DNA of 64,000 nucleotides from assembly GCF_900105685.1 (NCBI RefSeq), contig NZ_LT629781.1, positions 2,356,001 to 2,420,000 of the forward strand. Direction: 5' to 3'. Made by a program: the position numbers and the translations under genes. This DNA comes from Verrucomicrobium sp. GAS474. Lineage in GTDB: Bacteria; Verrucomicrobiota; Verrucomicrobiia; Methylacidiphilales; GAS474. How positions within the stretch are numbered: position 1 is the first letter of the stretch; each line of letters opens with the position of its first letter. Below, in pieces: positions 55,389 through 63,341 of this stretch. The notes under the pieces are model-generated. The model was given only the letters and a program-made list of their open reading frames with translations. It had not been told where the DNA came from and did no database searches.

Positions 55389-56516
55389 ATGGCTCTTGTG
55401 TCCCGCGGTCTGGAAGGAATCGTCGCAGCCGAAACCCGGTTGAGCGACGTGAGAGGGGAAGAAGGGGTCCTGATCTACGCCGGTTACAATATTGATGAAA
55501 TCATGGCCGGTGGAGTGACCTTCGAGGAGGTCACCTACCTGCTCTGGTACGATCGCCTTCCGACGGTCATCCAGCTGAAGGAGTTCAAGGAAAAGCTCGC
55601 CGCCGAGCGGGAGCTTCCCGCCGGTCTCGTCGAGTACCTCAAGACCCTTCCGAAGACGGCAAGCCCGATGGACGTGATCCGCACGGCGGTCTCGGCCCTC
55701 GGCATCTACGACGACCGCGGCGCGGTCGACGCGATGGAACTCAACCGCCAGCGCGCCATCTCGATCCTTGCGAAGATCGGCGTCATCGCCGCCTACTACC
55801 ACCGCATCCGGCAGGGCCTCAGCCTGCCGCCCGTGCGGAAGGATCTCGGCGAGGCCGCCCACTTCCTCTACCTGATCAACGGCAAGGAAGCGGGCCCCGA
55901 GGCGGTGAAGACCCTCGACATCGCCTACGTCCTCCACGCCGACCACGGCTTCAACGCCTCGACGTTCAGCGCCCGCGTCACGGTCTCGACCCTTTCCGAC
56001 ATCTACTCGGCGATCACCTCGGCGATCGGCACCCTCAAGGGGCCGCTCCACGGCGGCGCCAATGAGGGCGTCATCCACATGCTCCAGGAAATCGGCGGCG
56101 TCGACCGCGTCGATGCCTGGGTCGAGGACAAGATCGCGCAGAAGCAGAAGATCATGGGGATCGGCCACCGCGTCTACAAGACCCTTGACCCCCGCGCCCC
56201 CCACCTCAAGGCGATGGCGATCCGCCTGACCCAGGAGCTAGGCGAGCCGAAGTGGATCGAGATGAGCGAGCGGATCGCCAAGATCATGCTCGACCGGAAG
56301 CATCTCAACGCGAACGTCGATTTCTATTCCGCCACGGTCTATTACAGCCTCGGCATCCCGACCGACCTCTTCACGCCGATCTTCGCCATCTCCCGCGCCG
56401 CCGGGTGGACCGGCCACGTGCTGGAGCAGCTGGCCGACAACCGCCTCTTCCGCCCCCAGAGCGAGTACATCGGCCACGAAGGTACGAAGAAAGTCGTCCC
56501 GATCGAGCAACGCTAG
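55389..56516 (+). CDS. gltA: Citrate synthase
   Basis: Condenses oxaloacetate and acetyl-CoA to citrate. The 375-residue protein is of the short (Gram-positive-like) type, not the long allosteric E. coli type. The catalytic His is in HADHGFNASTF and in HGGANEGVI, and GIGHRVYKTLDPRAPHLK is the CoA/oxaloacetate loop with the second His. The N-terminal LEGIVAAETRLSDVRGEEGVLIYAGYNIDE is also typical. A GGAG ribosome site lies about 8 nt ahead. It ends the sucC-sucD-gltA operon at a terminator. 2-Methylcitrate synthase is a less likely alternative. Confidence 0.95.
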   Translation: MALVSRGLEGIVAAETRLSDVRGEEGVLIYAGYNIDEIMAGGVTFEEVTYLLWYDRLPTVIQLKEFKEKLAAERELPAGLVEYLKTLPKTASPMDVIRTAVSALGIYDDRGAVDAMELNRQRAISILAKIGVIAAYYHRIRQGLSLPPVRKDLGEAAHFLYLINGKEAGPEAVKTLDIAYVLHADHGFNASTFSARVTVSTLSDIYSAITSAIGTLKGPLHGGANEGVIHMLQEIGGVDRVDAWVEDKIAQKQKIMGIGHRVYKTLDPRAPHLKAMAIRLTQELGEPKWIEMSERIAKIMLDRKHLNANVDFYSATVYYSLGIPTDLFTPIFAISRAAGWTGHVLEQLADNRLFRPQSEYIGHEGTKKVVPIEQR

Positions 56517-56529
56517 TCGTTCCTCATTC

Positions 56530-56563
56530 AAAAAAAGCCCCGCATCGCTGCGGGGCTTTTTTT
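56530..56563. terminator. Bidirectional intrinsic terminator after gltA
   Basis: Stem AAAAAAAGCCCCGCA / TGCGGGGCTTTTTTT with TCGC loop. Its right end overlaps the stop codon of the convergent exported-protein gene (56562). Confidence 0.9.
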
Positions 56564-57476
56564 ATGGGCTGCTTTCCGACTGGACCGGCCCGATTTCCAT
56601 CTTCGGTTGGGGCGCGGAAGGCGTCTCGGAAGGGGTGGTCCCGAGGAGGTCTTCGAGCGGCGTCAGGGTCGTCTCCCGGTAATTCTTCGGCGCGCTGAAC
56701 CGCCCGGGTTCGAGGGCGAGGCCGGTCTTCCACGAGTGGGCGACGAGGGCGATCGATTCCGAGACGGCCTGATGGAATTCGACCCGGAATTCGAGCGGGG
56801 TCGTCTGGCGGGCGGCGAGGCTGGCGATGGGATCGGCGAGACCCGAGGGGCTGAGTTCCCGGACGGCGATGGTGCGGATGATCTCGGCAGCCTGGCTGAA
56901 GCGGACCCAAAGGGCGGTGAGCGGCGGGATTTCCTTCGGGGCGCAGCGGGCGACGAGGAGGAGCGTGTTCCGTTCCTCGTTCCCCACCGAGGGGAGGGGG
57001 GTCTCGAGGAAGAAGGGGAGATCGGTCCGGTGGTGTTCGTTCGCCGGGTTCTCCGCGTCGGCCCGGTAGTGCCAGAGGGGAACCGGTTTGGGCGGCGGCG
57101 CGTCCGCGGGGCGGCTGGCGTCGGAACCGCCGCCGAGGTAGCCGTTGCTCGTCGTGGCGTAGCGGGCGGCGGCGGCCTTCCGTTCCTTGAGAAGGATGGA
57201 GAGCTTCGGCCACTCGAATTTCCAATAGACCCCGTCGCGGCCCTCGAGGCCGGTGACGAGGCCGTCCCGTTCCCGGTAGAGGACGGTGAAGCGCTTCTCG
57301 GGTTGCTCGATCCGCAGGGTCTCCCCGTTCCAGGAGAGGAAGAGTTTCTGTTTCTCCTGGCCCTTGGTCCAGAGGAGGGTGGCGGCGACCCCCTCGTCGC
57401 CCGCAAAGAGGAGGGAGGGGAGCAGGAGGAGGAGCAGGACCGCCCCCCATCCGGATTTACTCCGCCCCTTCATCAT
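56562..57476 (-). CDS. Exported protein of unknown function
   Basis: A 304-residue protein with a signal peptide (WGAVLLLLLLPSLLFAG, cleavage near residue 26). The mature part is rich in beta strands and aromatic residues (FLSWNGETLRIEQPEKRFTVLYRERDGLVTGLE), and has no motif I know. The C-terminal 30 residues are Pro/Ser/Gln-rich. Its start overlaps the end of yggS by 20 bp, so the two are likely co-transcribed and translationally coupled. Its stop codon lies inside the gltA terminator. Confidence 0.65.
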   Translation of the reverse strand: MMKGRSKSGWGAVLLLLLLPSLLFAGDEGVAATLLWTKGQEKQKLFLSWNGETLRIEQPEKRFTVLYRERDGLVTGLEGRDGVYWKFEWPKLSILLKERKAAAARYATTSNGYLGGGSDASRPADAPPPKPVPLWHYRADAENPANEHHRTDLPFFLETPLPSVGNEERNTLLLVARCAPKEIPPLTALWVRFSQAAEIIRTIAVRELSPSGLADPIASLAARQTTPLEFRVEFHQAVSESIALVAHSWKTGLALEPGRFSAPKNYRETTLTPLEDLLGTTPSETPSAPQPKMEIGPVQSESSP

Positions 57477-58176
57477 GGGTGGCCTTCGCCGCCCGGACGC
57501 GAGGGCCGAAGAGGACGGTGCCGAGGCGGATGATCGTCGCCCCTTCCTCGATGGCGACCTCGAAGTCGTGGCTCATCCCCATGGAGAGCTCGGGAAGGGC
57601 GAGGCCGGTCTCCTTCTCGACCCGGTCCCGCGTCTCGCGGAGCTGGGCGAAGAGGGGGCGCGTCCGCTCGACCTCGAGGTAGTAGGGGGCGAGCATCATC
57701 ACGCCGCGCAGCTCGAGGTTCGGCAGCTTGTTCAGCTGCTCGGCGAGGGCCGAGGCCTGGTCGGGCGGGACGCCGAACTTCGTCGACTCCCCGGCGGGAT
57801 TGATCTGGAGGAGGATCTTCAGGCGTCGGCCGTCTTCCCGCGCCCGGTCGCTGAGGTCGCGGGCGAGGCCGAGGGAATCGATCGAGTGGACCCAGTCGAA
57901 GAGCGGCGGGACGTACTTCACCTTGTTGTGCTGGAGGTGGCCGATGAGGTGCCAGACGCCGCGGTCCCCCGCCTCGGGCTTCTTCGCGCGGGCTTCCTGG
58001 ACCTTGTTCTCGCCGATCTGGTCGAGGCCCGCCGCGAGGGCTTCCCGGACGACGTCGGGGGTGTGGGTCTTCGTGACGGCGATGAGGGTCACCGAACCGG
58101 GCGGACGGTTCGAGCGGCGGAGAGCCGCCTCGATCCGGGCCTGCACTTTCGGAAGATTCTCGGAGAAAAAGGACAT
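57457..58176 (-). CDS. YggS/PLPBP pyridoxal-phosphate homeostasis protein
   Basis: A 239-residue PLP-binding barrel protein of the YggS family, which controls PLP and amino-acid balance and has no known catalytic activity. The PLP Lys is in VTLIAVTKTHTPDVV, followed by IGENKVQEARAKK, WHLIGHLQHNKVKYV and ELSMGMSHDFEVAIEEGATIIRLGTVLFGPR with the Ser/Thr phosphate clamp. The final 20 bp overlap the exported-protein gene. The gene is divergent from the small YkgJ gene 78 bp away. Confidence 0.95.
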   Translation of the reverse strand: MSFFSENLPKVQARIEAALRRSNRPPGSVTLIAVTKTHTPDVVREALAAGLDQIGENKVQEARAKKPEAGDRGVWHLIGHLQHNKVKYVPPLFDWVHSIDSLGLARDLSDRAREDGRRLKILLQINPAGESTKFGVPPDQASALAEQLNKLPNLELRGVMMLAPYYLEVERTRPLFAQLRETRDRVEKETGLALPELSMGMSHDFEVAIEEGATIIRLGTVLFGPRVRAAKATHDEGAE

Positions 58177-58253
58177 CCCGAGATCTTAGTGCCAAAACGG
58201 GGTCATGGAAGCTGGATTTCTTGGCGCGGCGCCCCTACGCTGGAACCCTCGAA

Positions 58254-58577
58254 ATGAAGCCTCCCTACTACCAGTGCCAGCGTTGCGGCAATTGCTGCCG
58301 CTGGCCGGGCTCTGTCCGGGTGACGGAACGGGAGGTCGAGGCCATCGCCTCCTTCCTCGGCATCGAGACGGCGACGTTCATAGCGGAGCAGACCGACCTG
58401 ATGCCCGACCGGAGCAACCTGACGTTGAAGTCCCGCCCCGACGGCTCGTGCGTTTTCCTCGAAGGGGTGAACCACTGCGTCCTCCAGTCGGTGAAGCCCC
58501 TCCAATGTTCGGGCTTCCCCAACACGTGGAACTTCCCCGGTTGGCGCGAGGTCTGCGAGGCCGTCGAGGTGGCTTAG
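58254..58577 (+). CDS. YkgJ-family cysteine-cluster protein
   Basis: A 107-residue YkgJ protein, much shorter than the paralogue at 39418. It has CQRCGNCCRWPGSVRVT at the start, then a C-x-F-L segment with NHCVLQSVKPLQCSGFP. The cysteine spacing is that of the zinc/iron-chelating family; function unknown. It ends 16 bp before nadB and might share a transcript with it. NadB's partner NadA carries an iron-sulfur cluster, so a link to iron-sulfur handling is possible but not shown. The frame starts at 58221, but ATG 58254 (MKPPYYQ) gives a natural N-terminus. Confidence 0.8.
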   Translation: MKPPYYQCQRCGNCCRWPGSVRVTEREVEAIASFLGIETATFIAEQTDLMPDRSNLTLKSRPDGSCVFLEGVNHCVLQSVKPLQCSGFPNTWNFPGWREVCEAVEVA

Positions 58578-58593
58578 GTTTCCTTATCCTTTC

Positions 58594-60186
58594 ATGACCC
58601 AACAATTCGATTCCCTCGTCCTCGGCAGCGGCATTGCCGGGCTCACCTTTGCGCTGAAGGCGGCCGAGTTCGGCACCGTCGCCGTCATCACAAAGAAAGG
58701 TTCCGCCGACTCGAACACGAACTATGCCCAGGGGGGGATCGCCTGCGTGACCTCGGAGGAGGATTCCTTCGGCCTCCACATTCAGGACACCCTCGAGGCC
58801 GGGGCGGGCCTTTGCCGGGAGGAGATCGTCCGGCAGATCGTCGAGGAAGGGCCGGAACGGGTGCGGGAACTGATCGCTCTCGGCGTCCAGTTCACCGAGC
58901 GGCGGAACGGGACGAACGGGGAACTCGACCTCGGCAAGGAGGGGGGGCACTCGAAGCGGCGCATCCTCCATGCGAAGGACGTGACGGGGAGGGAGATCGA
59001 GCGGGCGCTGCTCGAGGCCGTCGAGAATTCGCCCCGCATCACGGTCTTCGAGAACTACACGGCGATCGATTTCATCACGACGAAGAAGCTCGGCTTCGCC
59101 TCGGGCGGGAACCGGTGCGTCGGCGTCTACGCCCTCGACAACGAGAAGGGCCGGGTCGTCACCTTCGGCTCCCGGCACATCTTCCTGGCCACGGGCGGCT
59201 GCGGAAAGGTCTACCTCTACACCACCAACCCCGACATCGCGACCGGCGACGGGGTGGCGATGGCCTACCGGGCCGGGGTGCCGGTGGCGAACATGGAATT
59301 CATCCAGTTCCACCCCACCTGCCTTCATCATCCGAAGGAGCGGAACTTCCTCATCACCGAGGCGGTGCGCGGCGAAGGCGGCGTCCTCCTCGACGCAAAG
59401 GGCCACCGCTTCATGGAGGGAGTCCATCCCCGCGCCGAGCTGGCTCCCCGCGACGTCGTCGCCCGCGCCATCGATGCCGAGATGAAGCGGAGCGGTTCCC
59501 CCTGCGTCTACCTCGACATCTCCCACAAGGGGGCCGACTTCGTCCGCGACCATTTCCCGAACATCTACGAGAAGTGCCTCTCTCTCGGCATCGACATCAC
59601 GAAGGAACCGATCCCCGTCGTTCCCGCCGCCCACTACCAATGCGGCGGCGTCGTTTCCGACCTCGACGGCCGGACCTCGCTCCCCGGCCTCTGGGTGGCA
59701 GGCGAGGTCGCCTGCACCGGCCTCCATGGCGCGAACCGGCTGGCGAGCAACTCCCTCCTCGAAGCCCTCGTCGTCTCCCATCGGGCGGCCGGGGCGATCA
59801 AGGCCGATCCCCTGCCGGTGTGGGGCGGCACCCTGCCGGTGTGGGAGAGCGGATCGGCCTCCGATCCCGACGAGCTGATCGTCGTCACCCACAACTGGCG
59901 CGAGATCCGGCAGCTCATGTGGGACTACGTCGCGATCGTCCGGACGACGAAGCGGCTCCAGCGGGCCGGGACCCGGCTCCGGAATCTATCCGAGGAGGTC
60001 CGGGAATATTTCTGGAATTACAAGGTGACGGCCGACCTTCTGGAGTTGAGAAACCTGGTGCTGGTCGCCTCCCTGATCGTTGACAGCGCCCTGGCCCGGA
60101 AGGAGAGCCGCGGGCTCCACTACAATACCGATTATCCCGCCCTCGACACCTCGGGGCCGCCCCGCGATACCCTTTTGGTCCCTTGA
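58594..60186 (+). CDS. nadB: L-aspartate oxidase
   Basis: Oxidises L-aspartate to iminoaspartate, first step of de novo NAD synthesis. The 530-residue FAD protein has LVLGSGIAGLTFALKA at the N-terminus, NTNYAQGGIACV, the active-site regions FIQFHPTCLHH, LITEAVRGEGG and HYQCGGVVSDLDGRTSLPGLWVAGEVACTGLHGANRLASNSLLEALV, and a helical C-terminal domain. NadA and NadC are not in the window. The short YkgJ gene lies 16 bp upstream. Confidence 0.96.
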   Translation: MTQQFDSLVLGSGIAGLTFALKAAEFGTVAVITKKGSADSNTNYAQGGIACVTSEEDSFGLHIQDTLEAGAGLCREEIVRQIVEEGPERVRELIALGVQFTERRNGTNGELDLGKEGGHSKRRILHAKDVTGREIERALLEAVENSPRITVFENYTAIDFITTKKLGFASGGNRCVGVYALDNEKGRVVTFGSRHIFLATGGCGKVYLYTTNPDIATGDGVAMAYRAGVPVANMEFIQFHPTCLHHPKERNFLITEAVRGEGGVLLDAKGHRFMEGVHPRAELAPRDVVARAIDAEMKRSGSPCVYLDISHKGADFVRDHFPNIYEKCLSLGIDITKEPIPVVPAAHYQCGGVVSDLDGRTSLPGLWVAGEVACTGLHGANRLASNSLLEALVVSHRAAGAIKADPLPVWGGTLPVWESGSASDPDELIVVTHNWREIRQLMWDYVAIVRTTKRLQRAGTRLRNLSEEVREYFWNYKVTADLLELRNLVLVASLIVDSALARKESRGLHYNTDYPALDTSGPPRDTLLVP

Positions 60187-60343
60187 TTTGAGAGAGCGGG
60201 GAAGGACGGGACGCGGAACGGGTTTCCCCTTTAACTGTCTTTGTATCGTTTGCGACGGTCTTCTTACTTGTCTTGCGGAAGAATCGATGTAGCCTCATGC
60301 GATCGTTACGTTTGAGCCAACTCCGGCGGAAACGCTCCAGATC

Positions 60344-61150
60344 ATGCGGGGCCTTTTCAAGGCACACTTCCCGTTGGATGACACCGCGTGGATCGAGACC
60401 CTCTTTACCCGTGTCTCCGCCCTGTTCGAGGGCAAGCATGCCAGCTATCAGGCCTGCGACACGGTCTACCATGATTTCCAGCACACGTGCGAAGTCTCCG
60501 TCGCGCTGGTCCGCCTGATCGACGGGAGCCTCCGCGATCCGAACCCGTGGTCCCTGCGGGCCGCCGACTTCCGCCATGCCGTGACGGCCGCCCTCTTCCA
60601 CGACATCGGCTACCTGAAGGAGCGGGGAGACGGGGAGGGGACCGGGGCGAAGTTCACCTCGATCCACGTCGCTCGGGGAGCGCAGATGGCCGGGCCGCTG
60701 CTCAAGGAAATGAACCTCGACGACGAGGGGATCGAGAGCGTCCAGCGGATGATCCAGTGGACCGCGGTGAATGTTGATTTCGCCGCCCTTCCCTATCGCG
60801 ACCTGATCGAGCGTTACTTCGGCGGCGCCCTCGGCACCGCCGACCTGCTCGGCCAGATGGCCGCCCCCTCCTATCCGCAGCGGCTTCACGGGCTCTTCGA
60901 CGAGTTCTTCGAAGCGGCGCGCCACAACGGCACCAAGCCGATGTTCCCGACCCTGGGCGACCTCTTCCGGGGCAGCCGTGGATTCTACATCCACTACGCC
61001 ATGCCGGTCCTGGAGAACGCCTATCGCGGCGTCTTCCACGACTACGTGAATCACTTCCCCGACGAGCAGAACCAGTACATCCTCCGCACCGAGGCGAACC
61101 TGGAAGAGATCGACCGCCTGGCCCGGGAAATGATGTTGGCGGCGACCTGA
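60344..61150 (+). CDS. HD-domain metal-dependent phosphohydrolase
   Basis: A 268-residue cytoplasmic protein of the HD superfamily. The metal-binding residues are read in order: YHDFQHTCEVSVAL (first His), ALFHDIGYLKER (His-Asp pair), and SIHVARGAQM (a further His) with later Asp. The domain is single; substrates could be nucleotides or cyclic nucleotides, and the spacing suggests a small-molecule phosphodiesterase or phosphatase. A 157 bp gap after nadB holds no other gene. No GGDEF or regulator lies next to it, so its role is open. Confidence 0.8.
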   Translation: MRGLFKAHFPLDDTAWIETLFTRVSALFEGKHASYQACDTVYHDFQHTCEVSVALVRLIDGSLRDPNPWSLRAADFRHAVTAALFHDIGYLKERGDGEGTGAKFTSIHVARGAQMAGPLLKEMNLDDEGIESVQRMIQWTAVNVDFAALPYRDLIERYFGGALGTADLLGQMAAPSYPQRLHGLFDEFFEAARHNGTKPMFPTLGDLFRGSRGFYIHYAMPVLENAYRGVFHDYVNHFPDEQNQYILRTEANLEEIDRLAREMMLAAT

Positions 61151-61175
61151 CGCCCTGCCCGGGCGGAAAATTCCA

Positions 61176-61248
61176 TAGGGGTGCACGGACTCGAACCGTG
61201 AACCAAGCGATTATGAGCCGCCTGCTCTAACCATTGAGCTACACCCCC
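61176..61248 (-). tRNA. tRNA-Ile2 (anticodon CAT, lysidine type)
   Basis: Cloverleaf read on the minus strand: acceptor GGGGGTG / CACCCCT with one G-U at the end, D-arm AGCTCAATGGTTAGAGC, anticodon arm GGCGG-CTCATAA-TCGCT, variable loop, and T-arm CACGG-TTCGAGT-CCGTG; discriminator A. The anticodon is CAT, but the stretch AGAGCAGGCGGCTCATAATCGC is nearly that of bacterial tRNA-Ile2 rather than tRNA-Met, so TilS would convert C34 to lysidine and decode ATA. CCA is not encoded. Confidence 0.85.
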
Positions 61249-61437
61249 GTCGGCAATCGGCCTCGAATCCCGAGATTTCCTCGTTCCAAGCGACTGAGCC
61301 GGGGCGCTGTTGTAATCGTTCCCTGCCGAGGCGGCAAGAACTCCAATCATTATATAAAATCTATAGATTATGCTTGCATTAGATGGCGTTTTTAATGCAT
61401 CTTCCTTTCGATGAATGAGCCTAGGTGATCGTCCCTA

Positions 61438-61467
61438 TTGAAACATTTCATTGGCAAATGTTACAAT
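61438..61467 (+). promoter_or_regulatory. Candidate sigma-70 promoter for the porin gene
   Basis: TTGAAA at 61438-61443 and TACAAT at 61462-61467 are 18 bp apart, each one base from consensus. They lie in an AT-rich stretch (about 61330-61560) unusual for this GC-rich window. Together they would give a leader of about 245 nt to the porin start. The gap from 61249 to 61718 holds no gene I can support. Confidence 0.5.
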
Positions 61468-61620
61468 TCAATGGCGGAACGAAGAATATTTGCTTATTCA
61501 AGAAAGTGAAGGGGATGTCCAACACCGCTGGCAGGGGAATGCGGCAATGCGAGCAGGAGTAACCTGATTCCACCTAGATATTAGGCGAAAACAGGAATAA
61601 ACAAAACAAGAGAGAGCCGG

Positions 61621-61684
61621 AGCGAGTCCGATTCAGGAAATCGGGGGGCTCGCTGCGCAAGATGGATTGGTGCCGGGTCCGGCA
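61621..61684 (+). promoter_or_regulatory. Structured leader of the porin gene (two hairpins)
   Basis: First hairpin 61621-61654: AGCGAG and CCGATT pair with AATCGG and CTCGCT around a CAGGA loop. Second hairpin 61671-61684: TGCCGG / CCGGCA with a two-base gap. They precede the GGAG ribosome site of the porin gene. Their role (mRNA stability or control) is inferred. Confidence 0.45.
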
Positions 61685-61718
61685 TCGAACGTTCGCTCTC
61701 AAAAAGGAGAAAAACAAA

Positions 61719-63248
61719 GTGAAGAATGCATTTAAGAGCCTGGCTCTTGCCTTCGGGGTTGCCGCCCTGAGCGCGAGCGCGATGGCGCAGGATAGCGGCC
61801 CGTTGCTCGACGCCCTCGTCAAAAAGGGTGTGCTGAGCGACAACGAGGCGGAAGACATCCGTGTCAACCTCGTGAAGGAATACAACAGCACGAGCGCCGG
61901 CAAGCTCCAGATCAGCGGTTTCGTCAAGAACCTGCAGCTCTTCGGCGACGCCCGCCTGCGCTACCAGTGGCAGGATGTCCAGACGCCGCGCTCCGGCGCT
62001 CCGGCGGGTGCCATCGTCGACACTGTCAACGATCGCTACCGTTACCGCCTCCGGGTCGGTGCCAACTACACCTACGATTCCCATTGGTCGGCCACGGTTC
62101 GCCTCGAGACCGGCTCCCAGAACGACTCGGCCAACAGCGACTGGGGTAACTACTGGTCGAAGAACGGCACCGGCGATCCGATCGCCGTCGGACAGCTCTA
62201 CCTGACCTACAAGACGAAGTTTGAAGTCTTCGACTCGACCAGCACCGTTCCGGACGGGAAGAGCTTCAAGACCATCCACGATCCTGGCCTCACCATCGGC
62301 AGCACGACCATCATCGGTCGCGCCCCGAAGACCGTCCTCCTCAGCGACGCGTTCTTCTTCGGCGACCTCAACCCCGAAGGCCTGACCCAGGAGTTCACGT
62401 TCGACAACGTCGGCATCGACGGCCTCAGCTTCGCCCTGCGCGGCGCGGGCTACCTGACGACGAACGAGCAGTCCACGGCCCCCAACGGCCCGATCCACAA
62501 CACCAGCGTCGACGGCGGCGACGGCGGCCTCTTCATCGCCCAGTTCGAAGGCAAGTATGCCTTCTCCACGGGCATCCTGAAGGGCTCGAACGTTCGTATC
62601 GCCCCGCTCTACCTCCAGGAATCGGCCGGCGCCTCGCAGCTCGCGGCGACCAACAACGCCACCGGCGTTGCGGAAGGTGGCTCGACCAGCGGTGCGGGCT
62701 CGATCCCCTCGCAGGGTAACCTGCGGGTCATCGCGCTCCCTGCCGAGTTCAACTGGAAGAGCGACGTCTTCGGCCTCTTCGGCAAGAAGCTCCCCCAGCA
62801 GATCTTCGGCACCTACGGTGCGAACCTCGCCGGGAACAGCCGTCTGGCCGAAATGTACGCCAGCAACGGCGGCGCCGGTCCGACTCCCCTCCATGGCAAC
62901 AACACCTTCTGGAACGCGGGTTACCAGATCGGCCAGAACAAGGCCAAGGGTGATTGGTCCCTCAAGGGTGAATGGCGCTGGATCGAAGCCGCTTCCTACA
63001 CGACGAATCTCACCGATTCGAATTGGGCCGGTGGCGGTGCGAATCAGCAGGGCTTCGTGGTCTCGGCCGGGTATAACCTGACCGACGCCGTGCAGGTCCA
63101 GGGTACGTGGTACCACAGCAACCCGATCGCCGACTCCCGCGGCGCGGGCACGATCAACGCGACGCCGAGCGCCAACTACGGTGCCAGCACGTTCTTCAAC
63201 CAGGGCCAGGTCGACATCGTTCAGGCCGACCTCCTCTGGAAGTTCTAA
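61719..63248 (+). CDS. Putative porin (Porin_5-like)
   Basis: A 509-residue outer-membrane porin. The start is GTG 61719 with an excellent GGAG site 8 nt ahead; the signal peptide KNAFKSLALAFGVAALSASAMA ends near residue 22. The first 50 mature residues (LLDALVKKGVLSDNEAEDIRVNLV) form a coiled or helical N-terminal module seen in putative porins of the Porin_5 type. Then alternating beta strands (ARLRYQWQDV, YRYRLRVGANYTYDSHWSATVRLETGS) run to the C-terminal WKF, an aromatic end recognised by the Bam complex. High level expression fits the strong ribosome site, promoter and structured leader. Substrate unknown. Confidence 0.85.
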   Translation: MKNAFKSLALAFGVAALSASAMAQDSGPLLDALVKKGVLSDNEAEDIRVNLVKEYNSTSAGKLQISGFVKNLQLFGDARLRYQWQDVQTPRSGAPAGAIVDTVNDRYRYRLRVGANYTYDSHWSATVRLETGSQNDSANSDWGNYWSKNGTGDPIAVGQLYLTYKTKFEVFDSTSTVPDGKSFKTIHDPGLTIGSTTIIGRAPKTVLLSDAFFFGDLNPEGLTQEFTFDNVGIDGLSFALRGAGYLTTNEQSTAPNGPIHNTSVDGGDGGLFIAQFEGKYAFSTGILKGSNVRIAPLYLQESAGASQLAATNNATGVAEGGSTSGAGSIPSQGNLRVIALPAEFNWKSDVFGLFGKKLPQQIFGTYGANLAGNSRLAEMYASNGGAGPTPLHGNNTFWNAGYQIGQNKAKGDWSLKGEWRWIEAASYTTNLTDSNWAGGGANQQGFVVSAGYNLTDAVQVQGTWYHSNPIADSRGAGTINATPSANYGASTFFNQGQVDIVQADLLWKF

Positions 63249-63285
63249 GCTCAGCTCTTAGTTCGACCTAGAAGAAAGCGGACAG

Positions 63286-63317
63286 AAAAGCCGACCCGGC
63301 AACGGGTCGGCTTTTTT
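63286..63317. terminator. Intrinsic terminator after the porin gene
   Basis: Stem AAAAGCCGACCCG / CGGGTCGGCTTTT with GCAA loop and a T-tract, between convergent stops at 63248 and 63342. Confidence 0.9.
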
Positions 63318-63341
63318 ATTGGTGATGCGCCGTCGTTGCCT

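Noticed and set aside
61574-61927. A 117-residue minus frame over the porin leader and start
   Set aside because: Overlaps the signal peptide and ribosome site of a well-supported porin gene, and has no motif.
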